This document shows positions 17,388 to 26,331 of a stretch of DNA of 64,000 nucleotides, piece after piece (position 1 is the first letter of the stretch; every line of letters starts with the position of its first letter). The translations under genes were made by a program, and so were the position numbers. The stretch lies in the NCBI RefSeq assembly GCF_013608025.1, contig NZ_VDLV01000049.1, positions 62,201 through 126,200 on the forward strand, written 5' to 3'. This stretch comes from Pseudomonas brassicacearum subsp. neoaurantiaca (GTDB taxonomy: Bacteria > Pseudomonadota > Gammaproteobacteria > Pseudomonadales > Pseudomonadaceae). Below the pieces are notes generated by a model. The model worked only from the letters and a program-made list of their open reading frames with translations, was not told where the DNA came from and searched no databases.

Positions 17388-18311
17388 TTAGTTGGTAAAA
17401 CGCACGCCCGGCTTGGCGCGCTCATCCACCACCAATTCGAACACATCCGGCCGGGCATAGTGACCCACCACGTCATAGTCATAGCGCGCCCGCACCAGCT
17501 CGTCTGTGTCGATTTCAGCGGTCAATAACCCGGCAGTGCCTTTCAACGGTCCGGCCAGCACATCCCCCATCGGCCCGACAATCACGCTGCCGCCCGCGAT
17601 CAAGGGCCGCTCCGCCGGCCAGTTCGCCACGTCGATGCCCAGCGCCTGCGGTGACGCCTGGACTTGACAGGCACTCACTACGAAACACCGTCCTTCGTGG
17701 GCGATATGACGCATGCTCACCTGCCACATTTCCCGCTCGTCCACGGTTGGCGCACACCAGACGTCCACGCCTTTGGCGTACATGGCCGTGCGCAGCAGCG
17801 GCATCATGTTCTCCCAACACACCGCTGCGCCCACGCGCCCCACCTGGCTGTCGATCACCGGCAACGTCGAGCCATCGCCCTTGCCCCAGATCAGTCGCTC
17901 CGTGCCGGTGGGCATCAGCTTGCGGTGCTTGGCGACCAAGCCTGCGTCCGGCTCGAAATACAACGCGGTGCAGTACAAGGTATTGCCAACACGCTCGATG
18001 ACACCCAGCACCAGGCTGGCTCCAGTACGCGCCGATAAACCGGCCAACGCCTCCGTCTCGACGCCCGGCACGTCGATTGCGTTGGCGAAGTAACGCGCAA
18101 AGGCCTCGCGCCCTTCCGGCAACCGATAACCCAACTGGGTTCCGAAACCCTCGCCCTTGGGATAGCCGCCTAGCAACGCCTCGGGCATCACCACCAAACG
18201 AGCGCCAGCTTCACGAATGGCCTCTTCGTAGGAAAGAATCTGCGCCAGGGTTTCGGCTTTGCCCCCCGGCAACGAACCGATCTGCAAGGCAGCGACAATG
18301 GACTTGGGCAT
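17388..18311 (-). CDS. Nitrilase-family carbon-nitrogen hydrolase
   Basis: A 307-residue nitrilase-superfamily enzyme with the full catalytic set: Glu44 in VVMPEALLGGYP, Lys131 in KHRKLMPTGTERL, and Cys165 in AAVCWENMMPL. The CWENMMP form and the length point to true nitrilases, which hydrolyse nitriles to carboxylic acid plus ammonia, rather than amidases. The substrate is unknown; aromatic or aliphatic nitriles of plant origin are plausible for a plant-associated pseudomonad. A LysR gene is divergently transcribed 84 bases away and probably regulates it. Confidence 0.88.
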   Translation of the reverse strand: MPKSIVAALQIGSLPGGKAETLAQILSYEEAIREAGARLVVMPEALLGGYPKGEGFGTQLGYRLPEGREAFARYFANAIDVPGVETEALAGLSARTGASLVLGVIERVGNTLYCTALYFEPDAGLVAKHRKLMPTGTERLIWGKGDGSTLPVIDSQVGRVGAAVCWENMMPLLRTAMYAKGVDVWCAPTVDEREMWQVSMRHIAHEGRCFVVSACQVQASPQALGIDVANWPAERPLIAGGSVIVGPMGDVLAGPLKGTAGLLTAEIDTDELVRARYDYDVVGHYARPDVFELVVDERAKPGVRFTN

Positions 18312-18395
18312 GGTCTTGAACTCCGTGATTTCAGGTATTGCCGATTCTCCGGTGCCGATGGATCATGAATAAAGCCCAGCACGCTGCTAAAAGAT

Positions 18396-19304
18396 ATGAA
18401 CCAAATGAATATCGCCGACGTAGACCTGAACCTGCTGAAAACCTTCGAAGCCTTGCACGATGAATCCAGCGCCAGCCGCGCGGCCCTGCGCCTGGGCGTG
18501 ACTCAGTCGGCTATCAGCGCCGCGTTGCGCAGGCTTCGAGGGCTGTATGACGATCAACTGTTCGTGCGCACCGGGCGCGGCCTCGCTCCGACGCTGCGGG
18601 CCAATCAGTTGAAGCCGGTGATCAGCGATGCGCTGGACAAATGCCGGCAAAGCCTGGCGATGGTCGATCCGGGCGCGAGCCACTATGAGGGCCGCTCGGT
18701 CATCGTCGGATTATCCGATGATTTCGAGATCGGCCATGGGCGGCGACTGATCGAGGAGGTGGCACGGCGAGCGCCGGGCCTGCGCTTGATTTTCCGCCAG
18801 ACCCACAGCCAGATCGTCGGCCGCGCCTTGATGGAACGCAGTCTCGACTTGGCGATCACTGCGGGAGGGTTTACCGAACGGCTGCTCAGTCGCCAGGTCT
18901 TGGGTGAAGGTGACTACGCCTGCCTGGTGGATCGGGCCAGCCTTGAGGAAGGTGAGCAGAGCCTGAGCCTGGAAGCCTTCGTGGCCCGTGAGCACCTGCT
19001 GGTGTCGTCGGGCGGTTTCATCGGCATCACCGACGAAGGGCTGGCCGGGCTCGGCTTGCGCCGGCGAGTGTGTGCCTCGACCACTCACTTCGCGGCGCTG
19101 CCGTTCCTGCTCAAGGGCAGCCAGGCTGTGGCGACTATCCCGGGCCATGCCGCCAAGGCCATTGCGGCACTCAGCGGCCTGGCATTGCTGCCCTGCCCGC
19201 TCGCCTTGCCCCGCTATCCCATCGAACTCGGATGGCGAACCCACACGCCAATGGATCCGGCGGCCAGCAAAGTGCGCGAAGCGATCGTCGCCACCTTCGC
19301 TTGA
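18396..19304 (+). CDS. LysR-family transcriptional regulator
   Basis: A 302-residue LysR-type protein. The N-terminal winged helix is ADVDLNLLKTFEALHDESSA then SRAALRLGVTQSAISAALRRLR, close to the NodD/LinR-like branch that begins with a DLNLL motif. The effector-binding domain covers residues 95-300. It is divergent from the nitrilase gene with an 84-base shared control region, the classical arrangement for a LysR regulator and its target. Confidence 0.9.
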   Translation: MNQMNIADVDLNLLKTFEALHDESSASRAALRLGVTQSAISAALRRLRGLYDDQLFVRTGRGLAPTLRANQLKPVISDALDKCRQSLAMVDPGASHYEGRSVIVGLSDDFEIGHGRRLIEEVARRAPGLRLIFRQTHSQIVGRALMERSLDLAITAGGFTERLLSRQVLGEGDYACLVDRASLEEGEQSLSLEAFVAREHLLVSSGGFIGITDEGLAGLGLRRRVCASTTHFAALPFLLKGSQAVATIPGHAAKAIAALSGLALLPCPLALPRYPIELGWRTHTPMDPAASKVREAIVATFA

Positions 19305-19308
19305 ATGT

Positions 19309-19563
19309 TTATTTATTGGCGGCCATCAGGCGGTTGACCTCGCTGCGCACCATGTTGGCGTACTCCGGAGGCGACATGCCGTCCAATTCCGCACGCACCC
19401 ATTCAGCCCATTTGCCCTTGCGCTTGGAGCGCTCGCCGAACAATCGGGCGGCGTCGCCCTTGGCCTTGCCCAGGTTGTTTTGCCACAGCTCGAAGAGCCG
19501 GGATTTTTCATCTTCCAGCGCGGCGCGCTCGGCCAGGGGCCTGTCAGCCAGATTGAAACTCAT
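19309..19563 (-). CDS. Small conserved protein of unknown function
   Basis: An 84-residue basic, helical, soluble protein (MSFNLADRPLAERAALEDEK at the N-terminus; GKWAEWVRAELDGMSPPEYA in the middle). No signal peptide, metal site or membrane segment. The start is preceded by GGAAATT, and codon use matches the window. It ends only 4 bases from the convergent LysR stop. Not recognised; conserved small proteins of this kind are common in Pseudomonas. Confidence 0.7.
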   Translation of the reverse strand: MSFNLADRPLAERAALEDEKSRLFELWQNNLGKAKGDAARLFGERSKRKGKWAEWVRAELDGMSPPEYANMVRSEVNRLMAANK

Positions 19564-19724
19564 GGGGAATTTCCTGTTGCGTAAATAGGCGCCATCTTAC
19601 ACCTTGAGCGGAAACGTCTTAACCACGATTTTTACTGCGCCAGCGTGACGCACGCCGGTGCTGCAACTTTCAAGCAAGCGCAACACTCCACTGTTCACTG
19701 CCATCATCCTCAAGGAGTACCTCA

Positions 19725-20042
19725 ATGGCTCGTAGAAGCGTCGCGCAACCGAACGGAGAGCAAATCAAGGATCAGGCCTTCAGCGAACTGAAAGCGTTGA
19801 TCGAGGAGTCGGAGAAGTTGCTCAAGAGCAGCGCCGCCCTGGTGGGTGAAGATGCCGAGGACCTGCGCGGCCAGATCGCCCAGAAGCTGCAACAGGCCCT
19901 GGACGCAGTCGCCAGCGCGCGGGAGCGTACACGCCCGATGGTGGACGCTACGGAAGTCTATATCGGCGGCCATCCATGGCAGACCGTCGCGATTTCCGCA
20001 GGCTTCGGCCTGGTGGTGGGGTTGTTGCTCGGGCGTCGCTAA
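19725..20042 (+). CDS. DUF883 family protein (ElaB/YqjD/YgaM type)
   Basis: A 105-residue protein: a long charged helix (residues 10-75, e.g. ELKALIEESEKLLKSSAALV) followed by a C-terminal membrane anchor with the family glycine pattern (GHPWQTVAISAGFGLVVGLL) and a final LGRR. ElaB/YqjD-type proteins are tail-anchored in the inner membrane and bind ribosomes in stationary phase. It is preceded by AAGGAG and appears monocistronic. A short palindrome follows. Confidence 0.88.
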   Translation: MARRSVAQPNGEQIKDQAFSELKALIEESEKLLKSSAALVGEDAEDLRGQIAQKLQQALDAVASARERTRPMVDATEVYIGGHPWQTVAISAGFGLVVGLLLGRR

Positions 20043-20050
20043 GAAGGTGA

Positions 20051-20076
20051 TGGCGAGGGAGCTTGCTCTCTCGCCA
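20051..20076. repeat. Short palindrome, REP-like
   Basis: TGGCGAGGGAGC / GCTCTCTCGCCA around a short centre, just after the DUF883 stop. It is similar in part to the intergenic repeat families of this window and could act as a transcript end. Confidence 0.5.
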
Positions 20077-20096
20077 CAAAACCCATTGTTTGCGGT

Positions 20097-21128
20097 TTAC
20101 AGCCCCGCCAGTTCGCGCAACTGCGCCAACGTCTGCTCGTCCAGTGTGATCCCCTGCTCATTGGACTTGCTGCGCTCACGGTGCCGACGATCACCCGGCA
20201 ACCGGCGCAATCCCACCCCATGCATCTGCCTGACCAGTTCCTGGCTACGCTCGGCGAAACCTTGCCCGGCGGCCTTGCTTGGATCGATCACGATCAGCAA
20301 TTGCCCGGTCCACGGCGTCTTGGCGCCCGGGTGATTGTGCCAATCGAATTCGAAAGAGAAATTCCCGCCGGTCAACGCCGCCGCCAGTAACTCGACCATC
20401 ATCGACAGCGCCGAACCCTTGTGCCCGCCAAACGGCAAAAGCGCGCCACCTTCCAGGATCGCCTTCGGGTCACAGGTCGGCTGGCCAAGGCTGTCGACGC
20501 CCATGCCGGGTGGCAACCGCTCGCCTTTGCGCGCGGCGATCTGTACATCACCGTGGGCAATGGCGCTGGTGGCCAGGTCGAAGACGATCGGCTCGCCCCC
20601 GGCGCGTGGCGCGGCGAAGGCGATGGGGTTGGTGCCGAACAGCGGGCGGTCCGCGCCATGGGGCACCACGCAGGTCATGCTGTTGACCACGCTCAGCGCC
20701 ACCAGTCCCTCATAGGCAAACGGCTCGACATCCGGCCAAAGCGCCGCGAAATGGTGGGAGTTGCGTATCGCCAGCACCGCAATCCCGGCGCTGCGGGCTT
20801 TTTCCACCAGCAGTGGCCGGGCAGCTTCCAGGGCGGGCTGGGCAAAACCGTTGCAGGCGTCCACCCGGACGAACCCGGAGGCGACGTCTTCGACCACCGG
20901 CACCGCTTGACCATCGACCCAGCCGCTGTTCAGCGTCGAGACATAGCCGGGTATGCGGAACACGCCATGGCTGTGGGCACCGTCACGCTCGGCGGCGGCA
21001 CAGTTCAGGGCCAGCGTGCGGGCGACATCGGCCGAGGTGTCATGGCGGAGGAAAATCTGCTCGAGCAGGTTCACCAAGGCGTCGAAAGACAGGGTGCAGG
21101 AAGCGGCATGATCGGATGGCGCGGACAT
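20097..21128 (-). CDS. dpkA: Ldh-family reductase, probable delta1-piperideine-2-carboxylate reductase
   Basis: A 343-residue member of the malate/L-lactate (LDH2/DpkA) family, matching the length known for Pseudomonas DpkA. Family segments seen are ERDGAHSHGVFRIPGYV, AIRNSHHFAALWPDVEPFA, GTNPIAFAAPR and GGHKGSALSMMVELL. DpkA reduces cyclic imines (piperideine- or pyrroline-2-carboxylate) with NADPH in D-lysine and hydroxyproline breakdown. I chose the ATG at 21128, which has GGAG just upstream, over a longer start at 21161. No lysine or proline catabolic genes lie beside it, so the substrate is family-based inference. Confidence 0.8.
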   Translation of the reverse strand: MSAPSDHAASCTLSFDALVNLLEQIFLRHDTSADVARTLALNCAAAERDGAHSHGVFRIPGYVSTLNSGWVDGQAVPVVEDVASGFVRVDACNGFAQPALEAARPLLVEKARSAGIAVLAIRNSHHFAALWPDVEPFAYEGLVALSVVNSMTCVVPHGADRPLFGTNPIAFAAPRAGGEPIVFDLATSAIAHGDVQIAARKGERLPPGMGVDSLGQPTCDPKAILEGGALLPFGGHKGSALSMMVELLAAALTGGNFSFEFDWHNHPGAKTPWTGQLLIVIDPSKAAGQGFAERSQELVRQMHGVGLRRLPGDRRHRERSKSNEQGITLDEQTLAQLRELAGL

Positions 21129-21360
21129 CTGAAGCTCCAGGATGATTGTTGGAGGTAGCAACAGCGTGAGGGACCCACGGGGTGATTAAACACCGCTTCG
21201 CACGCGCCCTGTCAATCATTGCCCGGCACCTGTCACAAGCCTGACAGCTCAGGCAACTGCACGTGCGGTAACTATGTACCGCCATTGCCTGTCCGCCACT
21301 GCCTAACCTGCCGTTTCTCACCTTCGCACCGTCAAGCGGTGCCTTCAACGAGATACGACA

Positions 21361-24300
21361 ATGACGACTAGACCCGCCCCCCTGCTGTTCCCGGAAATAT
21401 TAGCTGCCGAGCGCCTGGATCAACTCACCACGCCCAACGAGTTGACACAGGAAGACCTCGACTGGCTGCGCCATGTCTCGCTACCCAGCCACACGCAGCG
21501 CGCCGCGAAGACGCCGCCGATGTTTGCCGAAAGGATCCTGCTGCAAGCCGAGAAAAAAACGCCCATCGCGCTGGCCGGCTGCTTTGCCCTCAGCACCTCG
21601 TCCGGCGGCAACAGCGCCGATACCGGGCCAGCGTTTCTCTATACGCCGATGGAAGGCATCAGGAAATTCCACAGCCCTGTATCGCTCGGAACAGCAATTG
21701 ATCAGATGCGCCTAGACGCCGCACGGCGCAACGACCTTTACAGCCTCCTGTCCGTTTCCCAGCGCAGTGAATTGCTCGGCACCTCCGAGATTACCCAGAC
21801 CAGACACGTTATCGAGGGAGACATTTTCAAGGATCAACTCGCATCCATTGAAAGTGCCCAGCACCTGAATGCTTCCTCAATGGTAAGTGAACTGGTCAAG
21901 TTGCCTTCGCTAACGTCGATGCTTGATCAGATCCTCAACGAGATGCTGCCGAAGCTCGACTACCGACAGGCCCGCCTTGCCCTCGGCAAAGGCGTTCGCC
22001 CGGGAGGTGCCGAGGATATCGGGGTGACAGAAAGCATGCCGCTTACAGACGCGGTCCTGATCTATTTCCATCATCAGGGTTGGCCGCCGGGGCATTACGG
22101 CTATATCACCTTTCCCGGCACAGCCAGTTCGCCCTATACCGCGGCGCAATGGCTGGACCTGATCACGCGCGCCGCCACCCAACTGATTCCAGCGCTCGCA
22201 CGTTGCATCGAAGGCTTTTGGAAAAAGATGAGCAGTTCTTTTTACCTGTCACGCCGAAAGCTTCTGGAGCAGGTCATTCACGACGGGCTATGGGCAAGCA
22301 TCCTGGCCGAACGGGAAAAAGGACAACTCACGCAAGCACAAAGCCATGAACTCATTCGCATGTTCAGACCTTCTTCCCAGGACAAGACACCCCTGTTTAT
22401 CGAAACGATTCGACTGGGCGAACGTGCGTCCGACTACGTGGAGCTCGCGGGTTCCCTGATGATCAGCGGCAAAGACCATTACCTTTACACGCCCATCCAG
22501 GGGATTCGAAAGGTCGACAACTATTCCGCTTTCAGAGATGCCTTGTTGACTGAACCCAACGCGGCGATGGCAAAGGAAGCCATCTATAGCCTCCTGGACC
22601 TGGAAGGATGCAATCGTTTCCTGCGCTTTGATGAACCGCAGATTTCGGGAAAACCGGCGGACTTGCCGATTGCCGAATACCTGGCCGATTCAATGCTTGA
22701 AAAACAGCAGAAAAACCTTCATTACGCGCTGGAAATGTCTCGCCAGGACGATGTTGATGCCCAAGCACTCGTCGACAAGGCATTGGATATACGCGCGTTC
22801 GTTAACAAAAACCTGTTGAGTCAGCCCACCGCCGGGCATTGGGGCACTCATCCCGCCTTTTACGGCAACCTGCGCTCCTCCAATCTGCGGGCCGATCAGC
22901 TGGAAAGAAACATCAAGAGTTACACCGATATCGCGCAGACCTTCGACGAGCTGTTCACCCGGTTACCGAACTCAGGCGGCGCTTCGCTCTATACCCGGCC
23001 AAGAGACCTGCTGTCACAACTAACTAATGTTTTTTCCCTCGGCATACGCGCGGAGGCCGAGCTGAGAGCGCGTAATGAAACGCTTCCGTCGATTGCCCAT
23101 GAGTTGATCAACACGGTTTTCACCTTTGACGCGGATTACCCGGACCGCTCACTGCGCACCGGTGTCAGAGGTTTTCGACCTGACGTCTACTCATTGACGC
23201 TCAAACGCAGCGATAAAGACCAAACGGTTCAGCTCCCCCTCGCCAACTGTTTTTTATTGACTGAACGCGGCGGACTGGACACACCGTATTCCGGCATGGG
23301 CATTCTTTGGACACCCTCCGAAGGTTTGCAGGCCTTTTCATCCGTAGAGGCTGTTACCCGGCGACTGAATCACTGCCTGCTCGATTCTCGAAAGCGCTTT
23401 GCTTATCTCGCGAACCTGCCTTCCGCGCAACGCAGGCCTCATGCCCAGTATCAACTCGAGTCCTACGAGCTTATCCAAGAGAACGTGCTGCTGAACCGGA
23501 TGAAATCGTTCATCACGTATTTCGAGGCGGAGCATGCTTACCTCAGTACCTTGAAAGCCGGTGATTGGCATCTGACGGGGGCGACGCTTCAGAGAAGCCT
23601 CCAGGCACTGCTCGGCAAAGGCGCGCCCAACAACCTCGAACGTGCCACGCGCATCGCCCGGGCCGACAAACTGCGACACACACTTCCCGCCTGGCTCGGC
23701 ACGGCCGCTCTTGATGAGCAGCGTTTTCATGTCGAACTCCTGGAGCAATATAAAAACAGCGCGAGTGAGGGCAAGGATTATCTGCACGGAATCGAGCCGG
23801 TGCGCACCTATGTGCAAAGAAAACTGCAAATGATTCTAGCGGCGCGCTTTCCGCATAAAAAACTGAACCCCGAGACGGTTCAGATCACGCCAACCCTTGC
23901 GGTAGTGGGTGCAGCCAGCTCATTGACCGATTTTGCCTTGTGTCATGTCGATGTAACCGAGAAAAGCTTCCAGGTCTCGTCAACCTCCACCCAACCTTTA
24001 CCAGACGGTTTGAACGAGACGGCTGTCAGGCAGATATTATCGTCCCTGGATGTGCAAACCACCTTCAAGCAAGCCTTGACTCAAGGACTGTCTGGCGTCG
24101 CCGCGGACGTCCTTCCAAGAAGACAACGTTTTTGCCGACAACTGCCCTGGCAGCTGTTGCAATACGCCCATGCACTTCATCTGCAACAGCATCTTAGCGC
24201 CACAGCATTCGACCTGATCCACCAGATAATGGACATGCCGGACGCGATCGCCCGGGAAGCCGTGCAGAACGCTCACGCGATCTTTCGTCCACTGGAACTG

Positions 24301-26172
24301 ATCAAAACCGGCGGCGCTGCTGCGGTCAAAGCCGCGGGGCTTTACGTCATCAGTTCGAGCGCCGATACCGCAAGCCCGCACATCCTGTACGCGCCCTACC
24401 ACGACGGCCATCAACTCACCGAGTTCAAGGATGAAGCGAGCATCATCGCCGCCTTCAATGCACCCGGCGCGCTTCAGGACTTGCTGATTCGCCGGCTTCC
24501 CGAGGACCAGCAAGCCACGTTCAAGCATCTGCTGGCTTCCACCCTCGGAAAAGTGTCGGAAATCACTCTGGCGGCCAACCCCATCAGCGCAAACCTGCTC
24601 GACACGCTGTACGACGATAACGCGAAAATGCTGACAGACATGGCGAGCACCCGAACCCGGAAAGGACGTGAGATTGATTGGTCAACCGTGCTCCACGTAC
24701 TCAGTGCCGGGGCTCGGTTCGTTGGCAGGCATCTGCCGGGCAAACTGTCGATCATCGGGACCCTCTGGGACAGCTACGATGACTTCAAGACCTCGTCGCA
24801 AGCCTTTCAACAGGGTGACTGGAAAGCTGGGTTGCACAACTTCATCGGCGGCGCTGCGGAGATGGTCTCATTGGGCTTTTTGAATCGCGACGATACCTTC
24901 GGACTTCTCGAGCCCATCGAGCCTGCATCGTCCAGCACCCTGTCCAGGTCCGACTGGACAAACATCACCAGCACCGCGGCACCTCGTACCGACCTGCAGC
25001 CCTTCGAAGCCGTGGGCATCAGCCTCTCGAGACTGAAAGAGCTGGTCGACGGAACGTACGAGGCAGTGGAAAACGGCAGGCTTTATATCCCCCTCGCCGG
25101 GAAAGTCTTTCAAGTCGCAAGATACAACCAGGCCTGGCGCATCATCCACGATGACGGCGAGGGGCCTTTAGTGACGCGCTCGCCTGGGGACACCTGGGAG
25201 ATCGATCCTCAGCGACAGACGATTCGCTTTGGCCAGGCGGGGTCGACGATAGCCCTGGGCTGTAGCGATTACTTCGCCAAAGAAACATTGAATATCGAGG
25301 CGCGGGGCATGATGGAGATACGCAGGAAATATCCCCACCGCGCCGCTGCAATCGTCCAGGCCTTGGAAACGGCGAGGTTCTATTCCCGCAACGCCCTGCA
25401 CAATTTCGCTCAACTTAAACGAAACGTGGTGCAGGGCTCTCGGCTGGATACCTTCCTCAAGTCGTTCTTTGGCGTCGTACGCGTTGACAGCCAACTGATT
25501 GACAAGATCGAGGCGGCCATTTCACCGATGTGCACGGCATTGGCCGATCCCTACTGGGAACAGCTCAACTCAAACCGTATCGTTGTTGGCCATCTTCGAT
25601 TCCTCGACGACAGCGCCTCCGCTTTCGTGATGGAACCTTCGCCCGCTGGGAGAATTTATCTCACCCAACGCTTCTTCGAACCGGAACTGGATTGGTACAA
25701 ATCTGCCGTGCCGGATTTTTTCGATGTCGAGGCCCATGCTCAAGCATCGATCTTGATCCATGAAACGTCCCACCAGTTCTTCGATACTTTCGACTTCACT
25801 TACCTTGATGCAGCATGTCCTTTTCTGGACCTGATACCGACCACGACGCATTACGGCCGCGAACGGTACGAAACGCAGAAAGACCTGCAACTCAACGGAT
25901 TTTCACTCACCACGCCCAAATCGAAACTGTTCACCCGATGGGACAGTGCCGATAACACGCAGAAAGGTTTCGAGCTGCTGCCCAAAATGAAAAGTGCTGC
26001 CAAGGAAATATTGAAAATCAGCAGAGCCCGGAACCTGGACGAAGCACGTGATGCCTTTCTCAATCCGATTGTGCCGGACCAGCGCATCGATCTGATCCTT
26101 CGCAACGCCGACTCTTTGACCTTGCTCATCTGTGAAATGGGGCGCCAGCTCGATCCGCCCCCTTCTCGTTGA
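21361..26172 (+). CDS. Giant DUF6543 (dermonecrotic-toxin-domain) type protein with C-terminal metalloprotease signature
   Basis: A 1603-residue protein without signal peptide. Four related modules recur around residues 93, 375, 649 and 1009, each with a hydrophobic strand (LAGCFALS, LAGSLMIS, LANCFLLT, AAGLYVIS), a LYTPxEGIRKF-type turn and a following leucine-rich helix. This is the look of DUF6543 proteins, large Pseudomonas proteins annotated as having a dermonecrotic toxin domain. A Gly-rich segment (about 1115-1180) precedes an RLYIPLAGKVFQVARYNQAW stretch at about 1240. Near the C-terminus HETSH (1467-1471) is followed by TFDFTY, i.e. HExxH plus TxDxxY, resembling aspzincin metalloproteases. 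It is probably a secreted or delivered effector or toxin; function is inferred. No immunity or chaperone gene is evident beside it. Confidence 0.75.
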   Translation: MTTRPAPLLFPEILAAERLDQLTTPNELTQEDLDWLRHVSLPSHTQRAAKTPPMFAERILLQAEKKTPIALAGCFALSTSSGGNSADTGPAFLYTPMEGIRKFHSPVSLGTAIDQMRLDAARRNDLYSLLSVSQRSELLGTSEITQTRHVIEGDIFKDQLASIESAQHLNASSMVSELVKLPSLTSMLDQILNEMLPKLDYRQARLALGKGVRPGGAEDIGVTESMPLTDAVLIYFHHQGWPPGHYGYITFPGTASSPYTAAQWLDLITRAATQLIPALARCIEGFWKKMSSSFYLSRRKLLEQVIHDGLWASILAEREKGQLTQAQSHELIRMFRPSSQDKTPLFIETIRLGERASDYVELAGSLMISGKDHYLYTPIQGIRKVDNYSAFRDALLTEPNAAMAKEAIYSLLDLEGCNRFLRFDEPQISGKPADLPIAEYLADSMLEKQQKNLHYALEMSRQDDVDAQALVDKALDIRAFVNKNLLSQPTAGHWGTHPAFYGNLRSSNLRADQLERNIKSYTDIAQTFDELFTRLPNSGGASLYTRPRDLLSQLTNVFSLGIRAEAELRARNETLPSIAHELINTVFTFDADYPDRSLRTGVRGFRPDVYSLTLKRSDKDQTVQLPLANCFLLTERGGLDTPYSGMGILWTPSEGLQAFSSVEAVTRRLNHCLLDSRKRFAYLANLPSAQRRPHAQYQLESYELIQENVLLNRMKSFITYFEAEHAYLSTLKAGDWHLTGATLQRSLQALLGKGAPNNLERATRIARADKLRHTLPAWLGTAALDEQRFHVELLEQYKNSASEGKDYLHGIEPVRTYVQRKLQMILAARFPHKKLNPETVQITPTLAVVGAASSLTDFALCHVDVTEKSFQVSSTSTQPLPDGLNETAVRQILSSLDVQTTFKQALTQGLSGVAADVLPRRQRFCRQLPWQLLQYAHALHLQQHLSATAFDLIHQIMDMPDAIAREAVQNAHAIFRPLELIKTGGAAAVKAAGLYVISSSADTASPHILYAPYHDGHQLTEFKDEASIIAAFNAPGALQDLLIRRLPEDQQATFKHLLASTLGKVSEITLAANPISANLLDTLYDDNAKMLTDMASTRTRKGREIDWSTVLHVLSAGARFVGRHLPGKLSIIGTLWDSYDDFKTSSQAFQQGDWKAGLHNFIGGAAEMVSLGFLNRDDTFGLLEPIEPASSSTLSRSDWTNITSTAAPRTDLQPFEAVGISLSRLKELVDGTYEAVENGRLYIPLAGKVFQVARYNQAWRIIHDDGEGPLVTRSPGDTWEIDPQRQTIRFGQAGSTIALGCSDYFAKETLNIEARGMMEIRRKYPHRAAAIVQALETARFYSRNALHNFAQLKRNVVQGSRLDTFLKSFFGVVRVDSQLIDKIEAAISPMCTALADPYWEQLNSNRIVVGHLRFLDDSASAFVMEPSPAGRIYLTQRFFEPELDWYKSAVPDFFDVEAHAQASILIHETSHQFFDTFDFTYLDAACPFLDLIPTTTHYGRERYETQKDLQLNGFSLTTPKSKLFTRWDSADNTQKGFELLPKMKSAAKEILKISRARNLDEARDAFLNPIVPDQRIDLILRNADSLTLLICEMGRQLDPPPSR

Positions 26173-26331
26173 TCTTTTTTTCACGACGCGTATGAGACAG
26201 TCCGGTCCAGGAGCGAATGCGCATACCTTTCAAACATGAGAAAAAACCGGGCAGTTACTGCGCAAACGCCATCATCGCTGTTCTCGACGGTGGCTCCCGA
26301 GGGTTAGAATGCGGCAAACCAGGAAGAGTCA

